Origin: Datura wrightii
Taxonomy: Eukaryota; Streptophyta; Magnoliopsida; Solanales; Solanaceae
Direction of reading: 5' to 3'
DNA length: 64,000 nt
Assembly: GCA_035772735.1 (NCBI GenBank)
Contig: JASDFA010000007.1
Location: 37,602,501-37,666,500, forward strand
In this document: piece after piece, positions 24,681-36,270 of the stretch
Layout: each line of letters starts with the position of its first letter
How positions within the stretch are numbered: position 1 is the first letter of the stretch
Translations under genes and position numbers: made by a program
Notes under the pieces: model-generated
What the model was told of the DNA's origin: nothing
The model's input: only the letters and a program-made list of their open reading frames with translations
The model's database searches: none

Positions 24681-25901
24681 TCAATCAAAATACTCCACTT
24701 CTTCATCATATGCTGCTGCTTCATCTCCCATGTCTGAATCACCCCCATCGTCATCATCGGACTCCACATCGGAGTCCTCCCAATGTGTCTCCTCATCTGT
24801 GGGGACATCATCATCCGTGGGCTCTACAAAAGCTGGCCCAACTCGGCATAGAGCCCTCGCATTTTCGGCAAAAGGGTAGTCTAGCTCGAGCTGCTATAGC
24901 TCCTCCTCTGTTGCTGGCCTCCCGCCTATCCTCAGCTGGAGCATCTGCATCCCGTACATGCGAGCCATGTACTGATCATCTCAAGCATGTCACTCGGCAA
25001 GTGTAAGAACAGGCCCGTGAGTGGTGTCGGGTGCCTTAGTTTTAGTGGCATCTAAGGCCCGCCGCTCCATCTGCGGGATATAGTCAAGGGCCTCTTCCTC
25101 GACATCCAGGCCCCTCAGGAATGTGGTGAGTAGTCCACCAAATCCGTATATGTGCCCCTGATGCAACCGGGCTCTCTTCATGGCGGAGATAATCACCGCC
25201 CCCACATTGATCTTCAGCCCTTTCATTAGGGCGTACACCAGGCATACACGATCTCGGGTTACATCCGTCATATGTACCCCCGGGATTAGGCAGGAACACA
25301 CGATCTTAAGCCATATTTTGGCTTCCCTGTTCATCTGTGAGTAGGGCAAAGTCTGATGGTAGCCCCTCTCCTTGTGTCTGCTCCATCTAGCTGTCGATCG
25401 GGTTCCACATAAAGTGCGTCTGATGTCCGCATATGGTGGAGTGATATTCAGCTGTCGAAGCACGTGGGCGTCTGTGTCGTGCGCCCCTAGGATAGCATTG
25501 AGGTGGTGGGGCTCAAAGGTGACTATTTGCCCTCTTATTTTGATGGTGTGACTTTTGAGAGTCGGGTTCCAATTGGCATAGAATTCCCGAATCAAGTGCA
25601 AGTTGCATTCCTTGGGCTCTTCAAAGATGAAGTTTAGCCCAGCTACCTCGATCCTGTGGATGATCCTAGGGAACTCTTGTGCCAACGGTTCCCGTGCTAT
25701 GTGTTCCTCGGGGAAGTACTTGCTCTCCTTGTGCTTTGCATACCACTTCTTCCCCTCTTCTATCACCCACCTGGTTCCGTATTGGCGGCATTGGCCGCGT
25801 GGAACCGTTGGTGCTGCTGGGACCGCTGTGCCCAATCTGATTCTTTTTCTGCCAGCGCCAGATGTTGATGCGCCTTTTCCCTTGTCTTGCCTGCTTGCCA
25901 T
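24681..25901 (-). pseudogene. E1 ORF2: putative plant transposon protein-type ORF (two stops)
   Basis: About 406 codons from ATG 25901 to TGA 24681. A basic N-terminus (MASRQDKGKG, GRKRIRLG) is followed by a globular part with IREFYANWNP, then IKIRGQIVTFEPHHLNAILGA, then MNREAKIWLKIVCSCLIPG and DVTRDRVCLVYALMKG. It ends in a very acidic tail (ESDDDDGGDSDMGDE). This layout matches proteins annotated as 'putative plant transposon protein domain' (I believe Pfam PF20167), whose function is unknown. Stops: TGA at 24990-24992, where E2 has CGA, and TAG for Trp near 24892. It is not RT, integrase or a recognisable envelope protein. Confidence 0.78.
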
Positions 25902-27241
25902 TGTTCTTGTCAACCCAAACAGACAAGTTCAATGTTAAGCCAATGAATATTAGCTTCGACTAAGGTTGGGTTAAGCTAGGCTACCCCACACTTAGTCCTT
26001 AGCTAAAATTACAACATTATGGCAAGATCATACTTATTTACACAAACAAACAACCAAATATAACAAACATGCTTAGTGCATTCGAAGCATTCGACGGTTT
26101 ATATTCTATGTACTACTCAGACTTCGTACAACTAACCACAATCATTATCATAGATAACATTTTATCTCATAGCACTTAGCAAGAAGAAACAAAACAAAAG
26201 AGAAAAAAGAAAAAATTAACTACGTGATCCTATACAATTCAACCAATTCTTGCAATTTTTGATATTACCCTAACCCGAGAATCCATCGGTTTTTGAGCAT
26301 AGTAACAGTTAGCACCACCGACTCATCTCACTCAACATGTCAACCCAACATGAATTTCACTAGTTCAACTAAATTTTTCCATTTCAAACTCAAAGGCAAG
26401 CCCTAACTATGATTTTATCACAAATTCGATTAAACTATGTCATTATTGCGTTCAAGCAATCACCATGATACTCCGAACATCAATCAATAATAATTCAATA
26501 AAATTTAAGCTCAATTTCTACTTAGGGCAAGTTTAGCTCATATCACAAGTTCAATATCGAAAAAATTCGACAAGAATTGAAATAGAGTTGAAGAACATAC
26601 CTTAAATTCGAAGAATTGATGAAAACTCGATGAAATTCTTATCCTAAGACCGTGTCACGTCGAAGGGGGATGAGTTTTTTTGGGAGGTTGGTCGCGGAGT
26701 TTGTGAGAAATGAGGGAAAAAGAGGGAGAATCGGGGTTAAAAAGGGGGAAAATCGTGCGGGTCACCCGGCGATCCGGTGTGACCCGTCGCGATATAAACT
26801 TCAACGTGTCACGGAGGGTAACGCGGAGCGTGCCCTCCGTGACATGGAGCTATCGCGAAGGCATTCTGGAATTTTTTTAAAATTCCAGATTTACACCTCA
26901 ACGTGTCACGGAGGGTAACGCGGAGGTCCTCCTCCGTGACACGGAGCTATCGCCCTAGCTCACTATTTTGCCACTTTTTATTGATTTTCATACCTCAAAT
27001 TTTCCTTTGCGATCTCATGCACATTTATCCTCCGTTCAACCTGAAATTCATCTTACGACAAGAAATTGGTTAGAATTATAGGTTTCACTCAAAATAAAAA
27101 TAAAAACAAAAATAAAACTAAAAATTTTGTTGTTAATCAAGAAAAAGAAAAAGAAATCTACTCACAATTTACAAAGAAAAATTTCACGGGTTGCCTCCCG
27201 TGCAGCGCCTGGTTTACCATTGCGGCTCGACGTCATTCAGC
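25902..27241 (-). other. E1 spacer between protease and ORF2 with two CG-rich modules
   Basis: No conserved ORF. TAAGTGTGGGGT (sense) is at 25983-25994, about 80 bases before ORF2. Two copies of the CGTGTCACGGAG...CTCCGTGACA module lie at about 26802-26860 and 26897-26955. A hairpin CACGGG/CCCGTG at 27185-27202 follows the protease stop. It is matched in order by E2 33732-35051. Confidence 0.75.
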
Positions 27242-27976
27242 TCAGTTGTCCTCTAGGGTGACGGACGTTTTTTCTCGACCACCATCCTCACCCCAGTAGT
27301 GCTTACATTGCTGCGGTGGTTTTCCCATTAAATCTCGTGATTCCACTATATGCGCATCATCAACTCGATCAATAACATTGATCACCGAGAGTTCCTCGTA
27401 CACAATTGGGAGCTTGGTGGCCTTTTATACATCGAACACTTCCACCTTGTCGTGTGCTCGCATGGTTAGCTGCCCTGCAGCTACATCAATCAGTGCTTTC
27501 CTGGTCGCCAAGAAATGACGTCCCAAAATAAATGGGACTTCCGCGTCTAGCTCAAAATCCAGCACGACGAAATCTACTGGGAAGATCAGGGAGCCAACTT
27601 GCACCAGAACGTCCTCCACAATGCCATCAGGTCTGGCTAAGGACCGATCCGCTAATTGCAAGATCACTGTTGTGGGTCTAGGACTCCCTAGACCCAGCTT
27701 TTTGAATACCGATGACGGCATCAAATTAATGCTCGCTCCCAAATCACATAATCCATGAGCTCGGATACTCTTCCCAATAGTAATTTGTATAGTAAAGCTC
27801 CCAGGATCTTTGAGCTTTGTGGGCAGTCGGTTTTGTATCCGGGAAGTGCACTCCTCCGTGAGAACCACCGTAGCATACTTAGTCAACCGACTTTTGTTTG
27901 CCACGATGTCCTTTATGTACTTTGCATATTTCGGCACTCCCTGCAAAACATCAACAAGAGGTAAGTTAATATGTAC
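27242..27976 (-). pseudogene. E1 protease (Athila-like, one internal stop)
   Basis: Retropepsin-like protease in frame with gag, separated from it by TAG (27977-27979). The N-terminal part (YAKYIKDIVANKSRL...LTEECTSRIQNRLP...DPGSFTI) and the active-site motif CDLGASINLMP are typical of Athila-branch elements. It continues through ILGRHFLAT to TSVTLEDN. A TAA at 27425-27427 replaces the Tyr codon seen in E2 (DVYKATKLP). It would mature the Gag of a particle. Confidence 0.82.
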
Positions 27977-29530
27977 CTATTTCAGCACCTCCATGAATTT
28001 CTTGAAACACGCCTCCTCCTTGTGTTTCCTTAATCTTTGAGGGAACGGGGGTGGTGGTCTTTCTGATTCAACTTCTTTTTTCTTCCCCCTCTCATCACTT
28101 TGCTCCCTCTCAACTTCTGATGCTCCTGATTGTTGAGGTGGTCTTTCTGGTTCCACCTCTTTCAGCTGCAAACCACTCCTTGTGGTCACCGCATTCACCT
28201 GCTTGGGGGTGGGATCCGTGTCGCTCGGAAGTCCTCCTCTAGGTTTGGTGTTTTGGGCTCCAGCAAATTGCCCAAATTGAAATTCAAGTGCCTTAGTAGC
28301 TAACTGGTTGTTTTTCACCTCGGCTGCCAATTTCACATAGTCAGCCTGCAATTGAGCTTGGTTAGCTATCATCGCCTTGAACATCTCCTCAATGCTGGGT
28401 GATGGTGGTGGAGGAGGTACAATGTTGTTTCTATATTGTGCCTGATAGTTCTGCTGCCCTCCTTGATTCCTCTGTGCCCCCTGACTTGAACTTTGCCCCT
28501 GATGGTTGTTGCTACCCCAAGAGAAATTCGGGTGATTCCTCCAGTTGGAATTGTAGCTGTTGCCATACTGTTGGTGGTTGTTCCTCTGTACATTTCCTAC
28601 AAAGTTCACCGAGTCAGGATTTGCTCCACAACACTCAGCTGAGTGCTCACTGCTCCCACACACTTCACACCAAATCTGCTGCACTGCATTCACTGGGGCT
28701 TGAGGCTGGTTCATTGTCATGTTACTGAAGTGGGTGTTGAGTTGATTCTGTAAAGCAACTATCTGTGCAGCAATAGTTGTAAAACCATCTACTTCTAGAA
28801 CTCCTGCTGCTTTCCTTGTCCCTCCTCTTGATGAATCAACATTCCACTCCGGATTGCCCTGCAAAATACGGTTCAACAAGGTATACAGCTCCTCATAGGA
28901 TTTCTCCAGCGCTTGTTCCCCAGCTGCTGAGTCTAGAAATATTTTTGTATGGGGTTCCAAACCCTCTATAAAAGTGTGCACCAGCACATCATTGGATTGA
29001 TGATGATGAGGACAATCCCGCAACATGGACTTGAATCTCTTCCAAGCCTGATATAGATTCTCTCCCTCTCTCTGTTTGAAACTTAGAATTTGACTTCTAA
29101 GTCTTGCTGTTTTACCGGATGGAAAAAATCGTATCAAGAATTTCCTTGCAAGATCATCCCAAGTAGTAATAGAATTTGGTGGCTCAGCTTTCAACCACCT
29201 CTTGGCTTCTCCCAACAGTGAAAATGGGAACAATGTAAGCCTGACATAATCTGATGACACTCCAACGGTGATGTAAGTGTCACTTATCTCCAAAAAATTT
29301 TGGAGATGCTGCTGTGGATCTTCATGAGGGAGACCTGTAAACTACCCGCTGGTGTGCAGCAATTGCACAATGTTTTGCTTGAGCTCGAACCTCCCTCCTG
29401 GCTCAGGTTTGCGAATGCTAGATGTGACATTGCTAGCATATGGGATTGCCACCTCGCGCACCGGCCGAGCTGCTACTTCCTCGGGCACTAACATTGCCCG
29501 TACTACTGGTGGATTCTGTTGTTGCTCCAT
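27977..29530 (-). pseudogene. E1 gag (Athila-like; one internal stop)
   Basis: 518 codons from the first in-frame ATG (29530, MEQQQNPPVV) to TAG 27977, the same length as E2 gag. The frame is open upstream of this ATG with similar coding in E2, so the true start may be earlier or non-AUG. Retrotransposon gag domain: FPFSLLGEAKRWLKAEPPNS, WDDLARKFLIRFFPSGK, then QREGENLYQAWKRFK. A CCHC knuckle (CEVCGSSEHSAECC) follows. A Gln/Asn-rich linker and a charged C-terminus end it. The only lesion seen is TAG at 29342-29344, where E2 has CAG. Confidence 0.86.
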
Positions 29531-29774
29531 GATTGTTTGTCTGAGCAACTGCAGCTTTCTTTCTAGAGCTTCTCTCCGCTGACAATGAAATAATCTTTCT
29601 GGCTTTAAATACGAGTCCACCAGCTCCTTGTCTCTTGCCAGTGTTCAACAGAAATTAAATCTGCAAAATACAGGCTAAGACCAAGTTGTCAACACTAAGA
29701 AAATAAAAATATAGTAAATTAACACTTAATAAAAATTCACCAATTGCTAGTCCCCGGCAACGGCGCCAAAAACT
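29531..29774 (-). other. E1 leader with tRNA-Asp-type primer-binding site
   Basis: The sense strand carries TGGCGCCGTTGCCGGGGA at 29751-29768, the same primer-binding site as in E2 and typical of Athila-type elements (tRNA-Asp). An open frame in phase with gag runs through part of it (from about 29650) but lacks an ATG. Confidence 0.82.
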
Positions 29775-31192
29775 TGTTCGGTGCTTTTGCTTTGGCTATA
29801 AAGCTACACACAAGTGCACATGGTCGAACAAGTAGTAAAGTGGCTCAAGTAAGCCAAGTATCGATCCCACAGGGACTGGGATAAGGTAACAATCTGCTCA
29901 AGTGTACTGTATTTTAATTCTAACAATGAAGACAACAGTGTAACCAAGAGTTAGATATTTTTGGGTTCTAATTTTTATGCTAAGTCTAAAACAAATATCT
30001 AATGTGAGTCTGAACTATGAATGTGAGCATACTGAGGTTAATTGAACGTGTAAAGAAATTAATTATCGATATAAATTGGTTAACCTTTCCTCCGATTGCT
30101 AGTCAAGAACTATTGCCAATGGATTAAAACTCTCGTATTTAACCCAATTTAAGAATCATGAACCGTCCACCTACATTTCTGTGATTAAACGAAATTCATG
30201 TTCTAGCCATACAAACCCGATTCCTAAATTGACTAATACGACCTTCAGGTATATTTCTATCCTGAAGGTAAATCAATTCTCAATTTTCCCAAACCAAGAA
30301 AAGATCATATCCTATTGATTCACAACTTTCCAATTTCTTGCTCTCTCGAGTGAAACTGGACTTTTTAGATATACATTAACATAGGCCACACATTAATGCA
30401 GTAAGAACAAGAATCAATAAAACAACCATGGAAGAAAAGATAAAAAACCAAATAATCAATAATCACATTTCAATTCAATTGTTCTTAACCTCAGCAAGAT
30501 GAGGATTTAGCCACTCATTAGTGGATTAAATGTCGTTAAATGAGTGTTAAACATACAAGCAATTGAATTAAAGAAGAAGGAGATAGAGAAAAAACCCTGA
30601 TAATTTCGTCCCCTCAACTGCCTGTAACCCACGTTCTTGCTCCACCAAGTCAGAATATTGAAAAATGAACCTAAGTTCCTATTTATACTGGTGGGAATTT
30701 TTCCCGGAATAACAAGCAACGTGTAACGAAGTGCATCACGGAGCACTGCCTCCGTGACACGCCACTGACGCGGACCCTCACTGGAAACTGGGTGTCCAGG
30801 TAATAAGGCCCAACGTGGCACGGCGTGCAACGCGAAGCTAGGCCACCGTGCCACGGACCCAACGCGCACCCTCACTGGAAATTGCCAAAAATTCCCTAGC
30901 CAGGTAGAAGGCCTCCGCGATGGCAGCATGACACGGCTCCATCGCGGAGCCTCTTTATTTTGTGCCTTCCAATGCCTTGTCCTTTGCTGACATCCGAGTC
31001 CAAACCCGATCTCTCCCAACACGTATTTTAGCTTCCCAAAATTACATTATACCTGCAAAACAATGCTAATCATGTTGGTTAGTATAAATTCACATTTTAT
31101 TAATACATGAGAATGTATCAACATTGCTCGATAAACAGGGCTAAAATGACATATTTAAGTATCACTTGGGCATATAAATTTGCCCAAGAACA
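29775..31192 (-). repeat. E1 5' LTR (1418 bp)
   Basis: Sense start TGTTCTTGGGC (31192), end ...CACCGAACA (29775). Sense TATAAATA is at 30680-30687, with the CG-rich module at about 30716-30765 and 30910-30955 (plus-strand coordinates). It is followed on the right by the AGACG duplication. Confidence 0.93.
30680..30687 (-). promoter_or_regulatory. TATA box in E1 5' LTR
   Basis: Sense TATAAATA, conserved in all but one E LTR. It lies downstream (in sense) of the CG-rich palindromic module. It is the probable promoter of E1 RNA. Confidence 0.55.
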
Positions 31193-31197
31193 AGACG
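31193..31197 (+). repeat. Target-site duplication of E1, right copy
   Basis: AGACG, as at 21444-21448. The next six bases, CGAATA (31198-31203), finish the E2 5' LTR. Confidence 0.92.
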
Positions 31198-31203
31198 CGA
31201 ATA

Positions 31204-31443
31204 AGTTTTTGGCGCCGTTGCCGGGGACTGGCAATTAGTGAATTTTTCTTAAGTGTAAATTTACTATATTTTTTCTTAGTGTTGACAACTTGGTCTTAGC
31301 CTGTATTTCGCAGATATAATCTTTGTTGAACACTGGCAAAAGACAAGGAGCTGGTGGACTCATATTTACAGCCTCAAAGACAATTTCATCATCAGCGGAG
31401 AGAAGCTCTAGAGAAAAAGTTGCAGTTGCTCAGACAAACAATC
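31204..31443 (+). other. E2 leader with tRNA-Asp-type primer-binding site
   Basis: TGGCGCCGTTGCCGGGGA at 31210-31227, complementary to the 3' end of plant tRNA-Asp. A gag-phase open frame begins after a TGA near 31327 and has no ATG before 31444. Confidence 0.85.
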
Positions 31444-32997
31444 ATGGAGCAACAACAGAATCCACTAGTAGTAAGGGCAATGTTAGTGCCCGAGGAAATG
31501 GCAGCTAGGCCGGTTTGTGAGGTGGCAATCCCACATGCTAACAATGTCACATCTAGCATCCGCAAACCTGAGCCAGGAGGGAGGTTCGAGCTCAAACAAA
31601 ACATGGTGCAATTGCTGCACACCAGCGGGCAGTTCACAGGTCTCCCTCATGAGGATCCACAGCAGCATCTCCAAAATTTTTTGGAGATAAGTGACACTTA
31701 CATCCCCGCTGGAGTGTTATCAGATTATGTCAGGCTTACATTGTTCCCATTTTCACTATTGGGAGAAGCCAAGAGGTGGTTGAAAGCTGAGCCACCTAAT
31801 TCTATTACTACGTGGGATGATCTTGCAAGGAAATTCTTGATATGATTTTTTCCATCCGGTAAAATTGAAAGACTTAGAAGTCAAATTCTAAGTTTTAAAC
31901 ACAGAGAGGGAGAGAATCTATATCAGGCTTGGGAGAGATTCAAGTCCATGTTGCGGGATTGTCCACATCATCATCAATCCAATGATGTGCTGGTGCACAC
32001 TTTTATAGAGGGCTTGGAACCCCACACAAAAATCTTTCTAGACTCAGCAGCTGGGGGACAAGCATTGGAGAAAACTTATGAGGAGTTGTATACCTTGTTA
32101 AATCGTATTTCGCAGGGAAATCCGGAGTGGAATGCTGATTCGTCAATAGGAGGAACAAGGAAAGCAGCAGGAGTTCTAGAGGTGGATGGTTTTACAGCTA
32201 TTGCTGCACAGATAGCTGCTTTACAGAATCAACTCAACACCCACTTCAGTAACATGACAATGAACCAGACTCAAGCCCCAGTGAATGTAGTGCAGCAGAT
32301 TTGGTGTGAAGTGTGCGGGAGTAGTGAGCACTCAGCTACGTGTTGTGGAGCAAATCCTGACTTGGTGAAATTTTTGGGAAATGTACAGAGGAACAACCAT
32401 CAACAATATGGCAACAGCTACAATTCCAACTGGAGGAATCACCTGAATTTCTCTTGGGGTAGCAACAACCATCAAGGGCAAAGTTCGAGTCAGGGGGCGC
32501 AGAGGAATCAAGGAGGGCAGCAGAACTATCAGGCACAATATAGAAACAACAATGCATCTCCTCCACCACCATCACCCAGCATTGAGGAGATGTTCAAGAC
32601 AATGATAGGTAACCAAGCTCAATTGCAGGCTGACTATGTGAAATTGGCAGCCGAGGTGAAGAACAACCAGTTAGCTACTAAGGCACTTGAATATCAATTT
32701 GGGCGATTTGCTGGAGCCCAAAACACCAGGCCTAGAGGAGGACTTCCGAGCGACACAGATCCCAACCCCAAGCAGGTGAATGCGGGGACCACAAGGAGTG
32801 GTTTGCAGCTTAAAGAGGTGGAACCAGAAAGACCACCTCAACAATCGAGAGCAGCAGAAGTTGAGAGGGAGCAAAGTGATGAGAGGGGGAAGAAAAAGGA
32901 AGATGAATCAGAAAGACCACCACCCCCGTTCCCTCAAAGATTAAAGAAACACAAGGAGGAGGCATGTTTCAAGAAATTCATGGAGGTGCTGAAATAG
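31444..32997 (+). pseudogene. E2 gag (Athila-like; one internal stop)
   Basis: 518 codons from ATG 31444 to TAG 32995-32997. The gag domain (FPFSLLGEAKRWLKAEPP, then REGENLYQAWERFKSMLRDCPHHH) and the zinc knuckle CEVCGSSEHSATCC are intact. A single TGA at 31843-31845 interrupts the frame where E1 has CGA (Arg), a CpG change. A Gln/Asn-rich stretch (about 32395-32560) and a charged C-terminus follow. The same terminal TAG, in the same place before the protease, is present in E1. Confidence 0.86.
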
Positions 32998-33731
32998 GTA
33001 CATATTAACTTACCTCTTGTTGATGTTTTGCAGGGAGTGCTGAAGTATGCAAAGTACATTAAGGACATCGTGGCGAACAAAAGTCGGTTGACTGAGTATG
33101 CTACGGTGGCTCTCACGGAGGAGTGCACTTCCCGGATACAAAACCGATTGCCCACAAAGCTCAAATATCCTGGGAGCTTTACTATACAAATTACAATTGG
33201 GCAGAGTATCCGAGCTCACAGATTATGTGATTTGGGAGTGAGCATTAATTTGATGCCGTCATCGGTATTCAAGAAGTTGGGTCTAGGGAGTCCTAGGCCA
33301 ACAACAGTGATCTTGCAACTAGCGGATCGGTCCTTAGCCAGACCTGATGGCATTGTGGAGGATGTGCTGGTGCAAGTGGGCTCCCTTATCTTCCCGGTAG
33401 ATTTCGTCGTGCTGGATTTTGAGCCAGACGCGGAAGTCCCATTTATTTTGGGACGTCCCTTCTTGGCGACTGGGAAGCGCTGATTGATGTAGCTGCAGGG
33501 CAGCTAACCATGCGAGCACACGACAAGGTGGAAGTGTTTGATGTATACAAGGCCACCAAGCTTCCGACTGTGTACGAGGAACTCTCAGTGATCAACGTGA
33601 TTGATCGAGCTGATGATGCTCAGATAGTTGAATCACGAGAGTTAATGGGAAAACCACCAGAGCGATGTAAGAACTACTGGGGTGAGGATGGTGGTCGAGA
33701 GAAAACGTCCGTCACCCTAGAAGATGACTGA
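32998..33731 (+). pseudogene. E2 protease (Athila-like, frameshifted)
   Basis: In phase with gag after the TAG. The active-site motif reads CDLGVSINLMP (E1 has CDLGAS). One base is missing near 33476 compared with E1 (FLATGK then a break), and reading resumes in another frame at 33510 to TGA 33729-33731 (TSVTLEDD). RT, RNase H and integrase, which would follow in an autonomous Athila-type pol, are absent. Confidence 0.82.
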
Positions 33732-35051
33732 GCTGAATGACGTCGAGCCGTGACGGTAAACCAGGCGCTGCACGGGAGGCAACCCGTGAGATTTTTCTTT
33801 GTAAAATGTGAATAGATTTCTTTTTTTTTTGATTAACAACAAAATTTTTAGTTTTTATTTTTATTCTTATTTTTATTTTGAGTGAATCCTATAATTATAA
33901 CCAATTTCTTGTCGTAAGATGAATTTCAGGTTAAATGGAGGGTAAACATGCAAGGAATCGCAAAGGATAATTCGAGGTATGAAAAATAATAAAAAGTAGC
34001 AAAACAATGAGCCAGGGCGATGGCTCCGTGTCACGGAGGAGGGCCTCCGCGTTACCCTCCGTGACACGTTGAAGGTAATTCTGGAATTTTTACAAATTCC
34101 AGAACACCTACGCGATGGCTCCGTGTCACGGAGGGCATGCTCTGCGTTACCCTCCGTGACACGTTGAGGTGTATATCGCGACGGGTCACACCGGGTCGCC
34201 GGGTGACCCGCGCGAAATTCCCACTTTTTAACCCCGATTCCCCCTCATTTTTTCTCATTTTTCATACCCTCCACGACCAACATCCTAAAAACCCCTCCAC
34301 CCTCAACGTGACACGGACTTAGGCCCATAATTTCATCAAGTTTTCATCATTTCTTTGAATTCAAGGTATATTCTTCAACTCTATCTCAATTCTTGTTGAA
34401 TATTTTCGATGTTGAACATGTGATATGAGAAAAACGTGCCCTAAGTAGAAATTAAGCTTAAATTCAATTGAATTATTGTTTATTGATGTTCGGAGTGACG
34501 GTGTGATTGCTTGAACTCGATAATTACATGGCTTAATCGAATTTTTGATAAAATCATAGCTAGGGCTTGACTTTGAGTTTGAAATGGAAAAATTAAGTTG
34601 AACTAGTGAAATTCATGCTGGGTTGTACATGTGGGGTGAGATGAGTCGATTGTGCTAACTGCTACTATTCTAAAAGACCGACGGATTCTCGGGTTAAGGA
34701 AATATTGGAAATTGCAAGAAATGGGTGAATTGTATAGGATCATGTAGTTAAAATTTTCTTTTGTTCTCCTTGCTAAGTGCTATGGGATAAAATATTATCG
34801 ATAGGTAAGGATTGTGGTTAGCTGTACGAAGTCTGAGTAGTACATGGAATATATACCATCGAATTCTCCAAAGGCACTAAGCATATTTGTTATGTTTTGT
34901 TGTTTGTTTGTGTAAATAAGTACGATCTTGCCTTAATGTTGTAATTTTGGCTAAGGACTAAGTGTGGGGTAGCCTAGCTTAACCCAACCTTAGTCGAAGC
35001 TAATTTTAATTAGCTTAACATTGAACTTGTCCGTTTGGTTTGACAGGAACA
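33732..35051 (+). other. E2 spacer between protease and ORF2
   Basis: No conserved ORF. The hairpin CACGGG/CCCGTG at 33771-33788 sits 40 bases after the protease stop. Two CG-rich modules lie at about 34017-34070 and 34108-34168, each with CCGTGTCACGGAG and CCTCCGTGACACG. TAAGTGTGGGGT is at 34959-34970, and TTTGACAG (like a 3' splice site) is directly before ORF2. T- and A-rich stretches lie near 33820-33900. Confidence 0.75.
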
Positions 35052-36270
35052 ATGGCAAGCAGGCAAGACAAGGGAAAAGGTGCATCAACATCTGGTGCCG
35101 GAAGAAAAAGAATCAGATTGGGCACAGCAGTCCCAGCAGCACCAGCGGTTCCACGCGGCCAACGCCGTCAATACGGAACCAGGTGGGTGACAGAGGAGGG
35201 GAAGAAATGGTACTCAAAGCACAAGGAGAGCAAGTACTTCCTCGAGGAACACATAACAAGGGAACCGTTGGCACAGGAGTTCCCCAGGATTGTCCATAGG
35301 ATCGAGGCAGCTGGGCTGAACTTCATCTTTGAAGAGCCCAAGGAATGCAACTTGCACTTGATTCGGGAATTCTACGCCAACTGGAACCCAACTCTCAGAA
35401 GTCACACCATTAAAATAAGGGGGCAAATAGTCACTTTTGAGCCCCACCACCTTAATTCTATCCTAGGGGCGCGGGACACAGACACCCATGTGCTTCGACA
35501 GCTAAATATCACTCCACCATATGCGGAAATCAGACGCACTTTGTGTGGAACCCGATCAACAGCTCGATGGAGCAGACATAAGGAGAGGGGCTAACATCAG
35601 ACCTTGCCTTACTCACAGATGAATAGGGAAGCCAGGATATGGCTAAAGATTGTTTGTTCCTACCTAATCCCGGGGGTGCATATGACGGATGTAACCGGGA
35701 TCGTGTATGCTTGGTGTACGCCCTGATGAAAGGGCTGGAGATCAATGTGGGGGCAGTGATTATCTCCGCCATGAAGAGAGCCCGTTTGCATCAAGGGCAC
35801 AGATACGGATTTGGTGGACTACTCACCACATTCCTGAGGGGCCTGGATATTGAGGAAGAGGCCCTTGACTACATCCCGCAGATGGAACGGCAGGCCTTAG
35901 ATGTCACTAAAACTAAGGCACCCGACACCACCCACAGGCCAGTTCTTACACTAGCCGAGCGACATGATCGGGATGATCAGTATATGGCTCGGATGTACGG
36001 GATGCAGATGCTCAGCTGCGAATAGGCGGGAGGCCTGCAACAGAAGAGGAGCTATGGCAGCTCGAGCTAGACTACCCTTTTGGCGAAAATGCCAGGGCTC
36101 TATGCCGAGTGGGGCCAGCTTTTGTAGAGCCCACGGATGATGATGTCCCTACAGATGAGGAGACACGTCGTGAGGACTCCGATGTGGAGTCCGATGATGA
36201 CGATGGGGGTGATTCAGAAATGGGAGATGAGGCAGCAGCACCTGATGAAGAAGTGGAGTATTTTGATTGA
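35052..36270 (+). pseudogene. E2 ORF2: putative plant transposon protein-type ORF (broken)
   Basis: Counterpart of E1 ORF2, from ATG 35052 to TGA 36268-36270. A basic N-terminus (MASRQDKGKGAS) is followed by IREFYANWNP, IKIRGQIVTFEPHHLNSILGA, VCLVYALMKGLEINVGAVIIS, and an acidic tail. Lesions: TAA near 35594, where E1 has TAC; a one-base loss near 35697 (DVTG/RDRV); and a one-base loss near 36016. The open parts are 35052-35594 and 35639-36025. Its function is unknown. The domain occurs in plant transposon-associated proteins, and D carries a diverged relative. Confidence 0.78.

Larger units (their letters stand above)
21449..31192 (-). mobile_element. E1: non-autonomous LTR retrotransposon of the E family, minus strand, inserted in the E2 5' LTR
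   Basis: 9744 bp. On the minus strand it reads 5' LTR (29775-31192), tRNA-Asp-type primer-binding site (29751-29768), gag (29530), protease, spacer, ORF2 (25901-24681), 3' noncoding part, polypurine-like tract and 3' LTR (21449-22870). AGACG duplications lie on both sides. Its internal region (6904 bp) is nearly the same length as that of E2 (6888 bp). It is younger than E2 because it lies within it. It has no RT or integrase. Confidence 0.93.

Noticed and set aside
32998..33033. Possible tiny intron between E gag and protease (GT at 32998, CAG at 33031-33033)
   Set aside because: 36 bases is below the usual plant intron size, and removal would leave the TAG at 32995-32997 in place.
35021..36020. 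ORF2 as an envelope-like protein
   Set aside because: No signal peptide or transmembrane segment. It has a basic start and an acidic end, and its motifs match the plant transposon-associated protein type instead.
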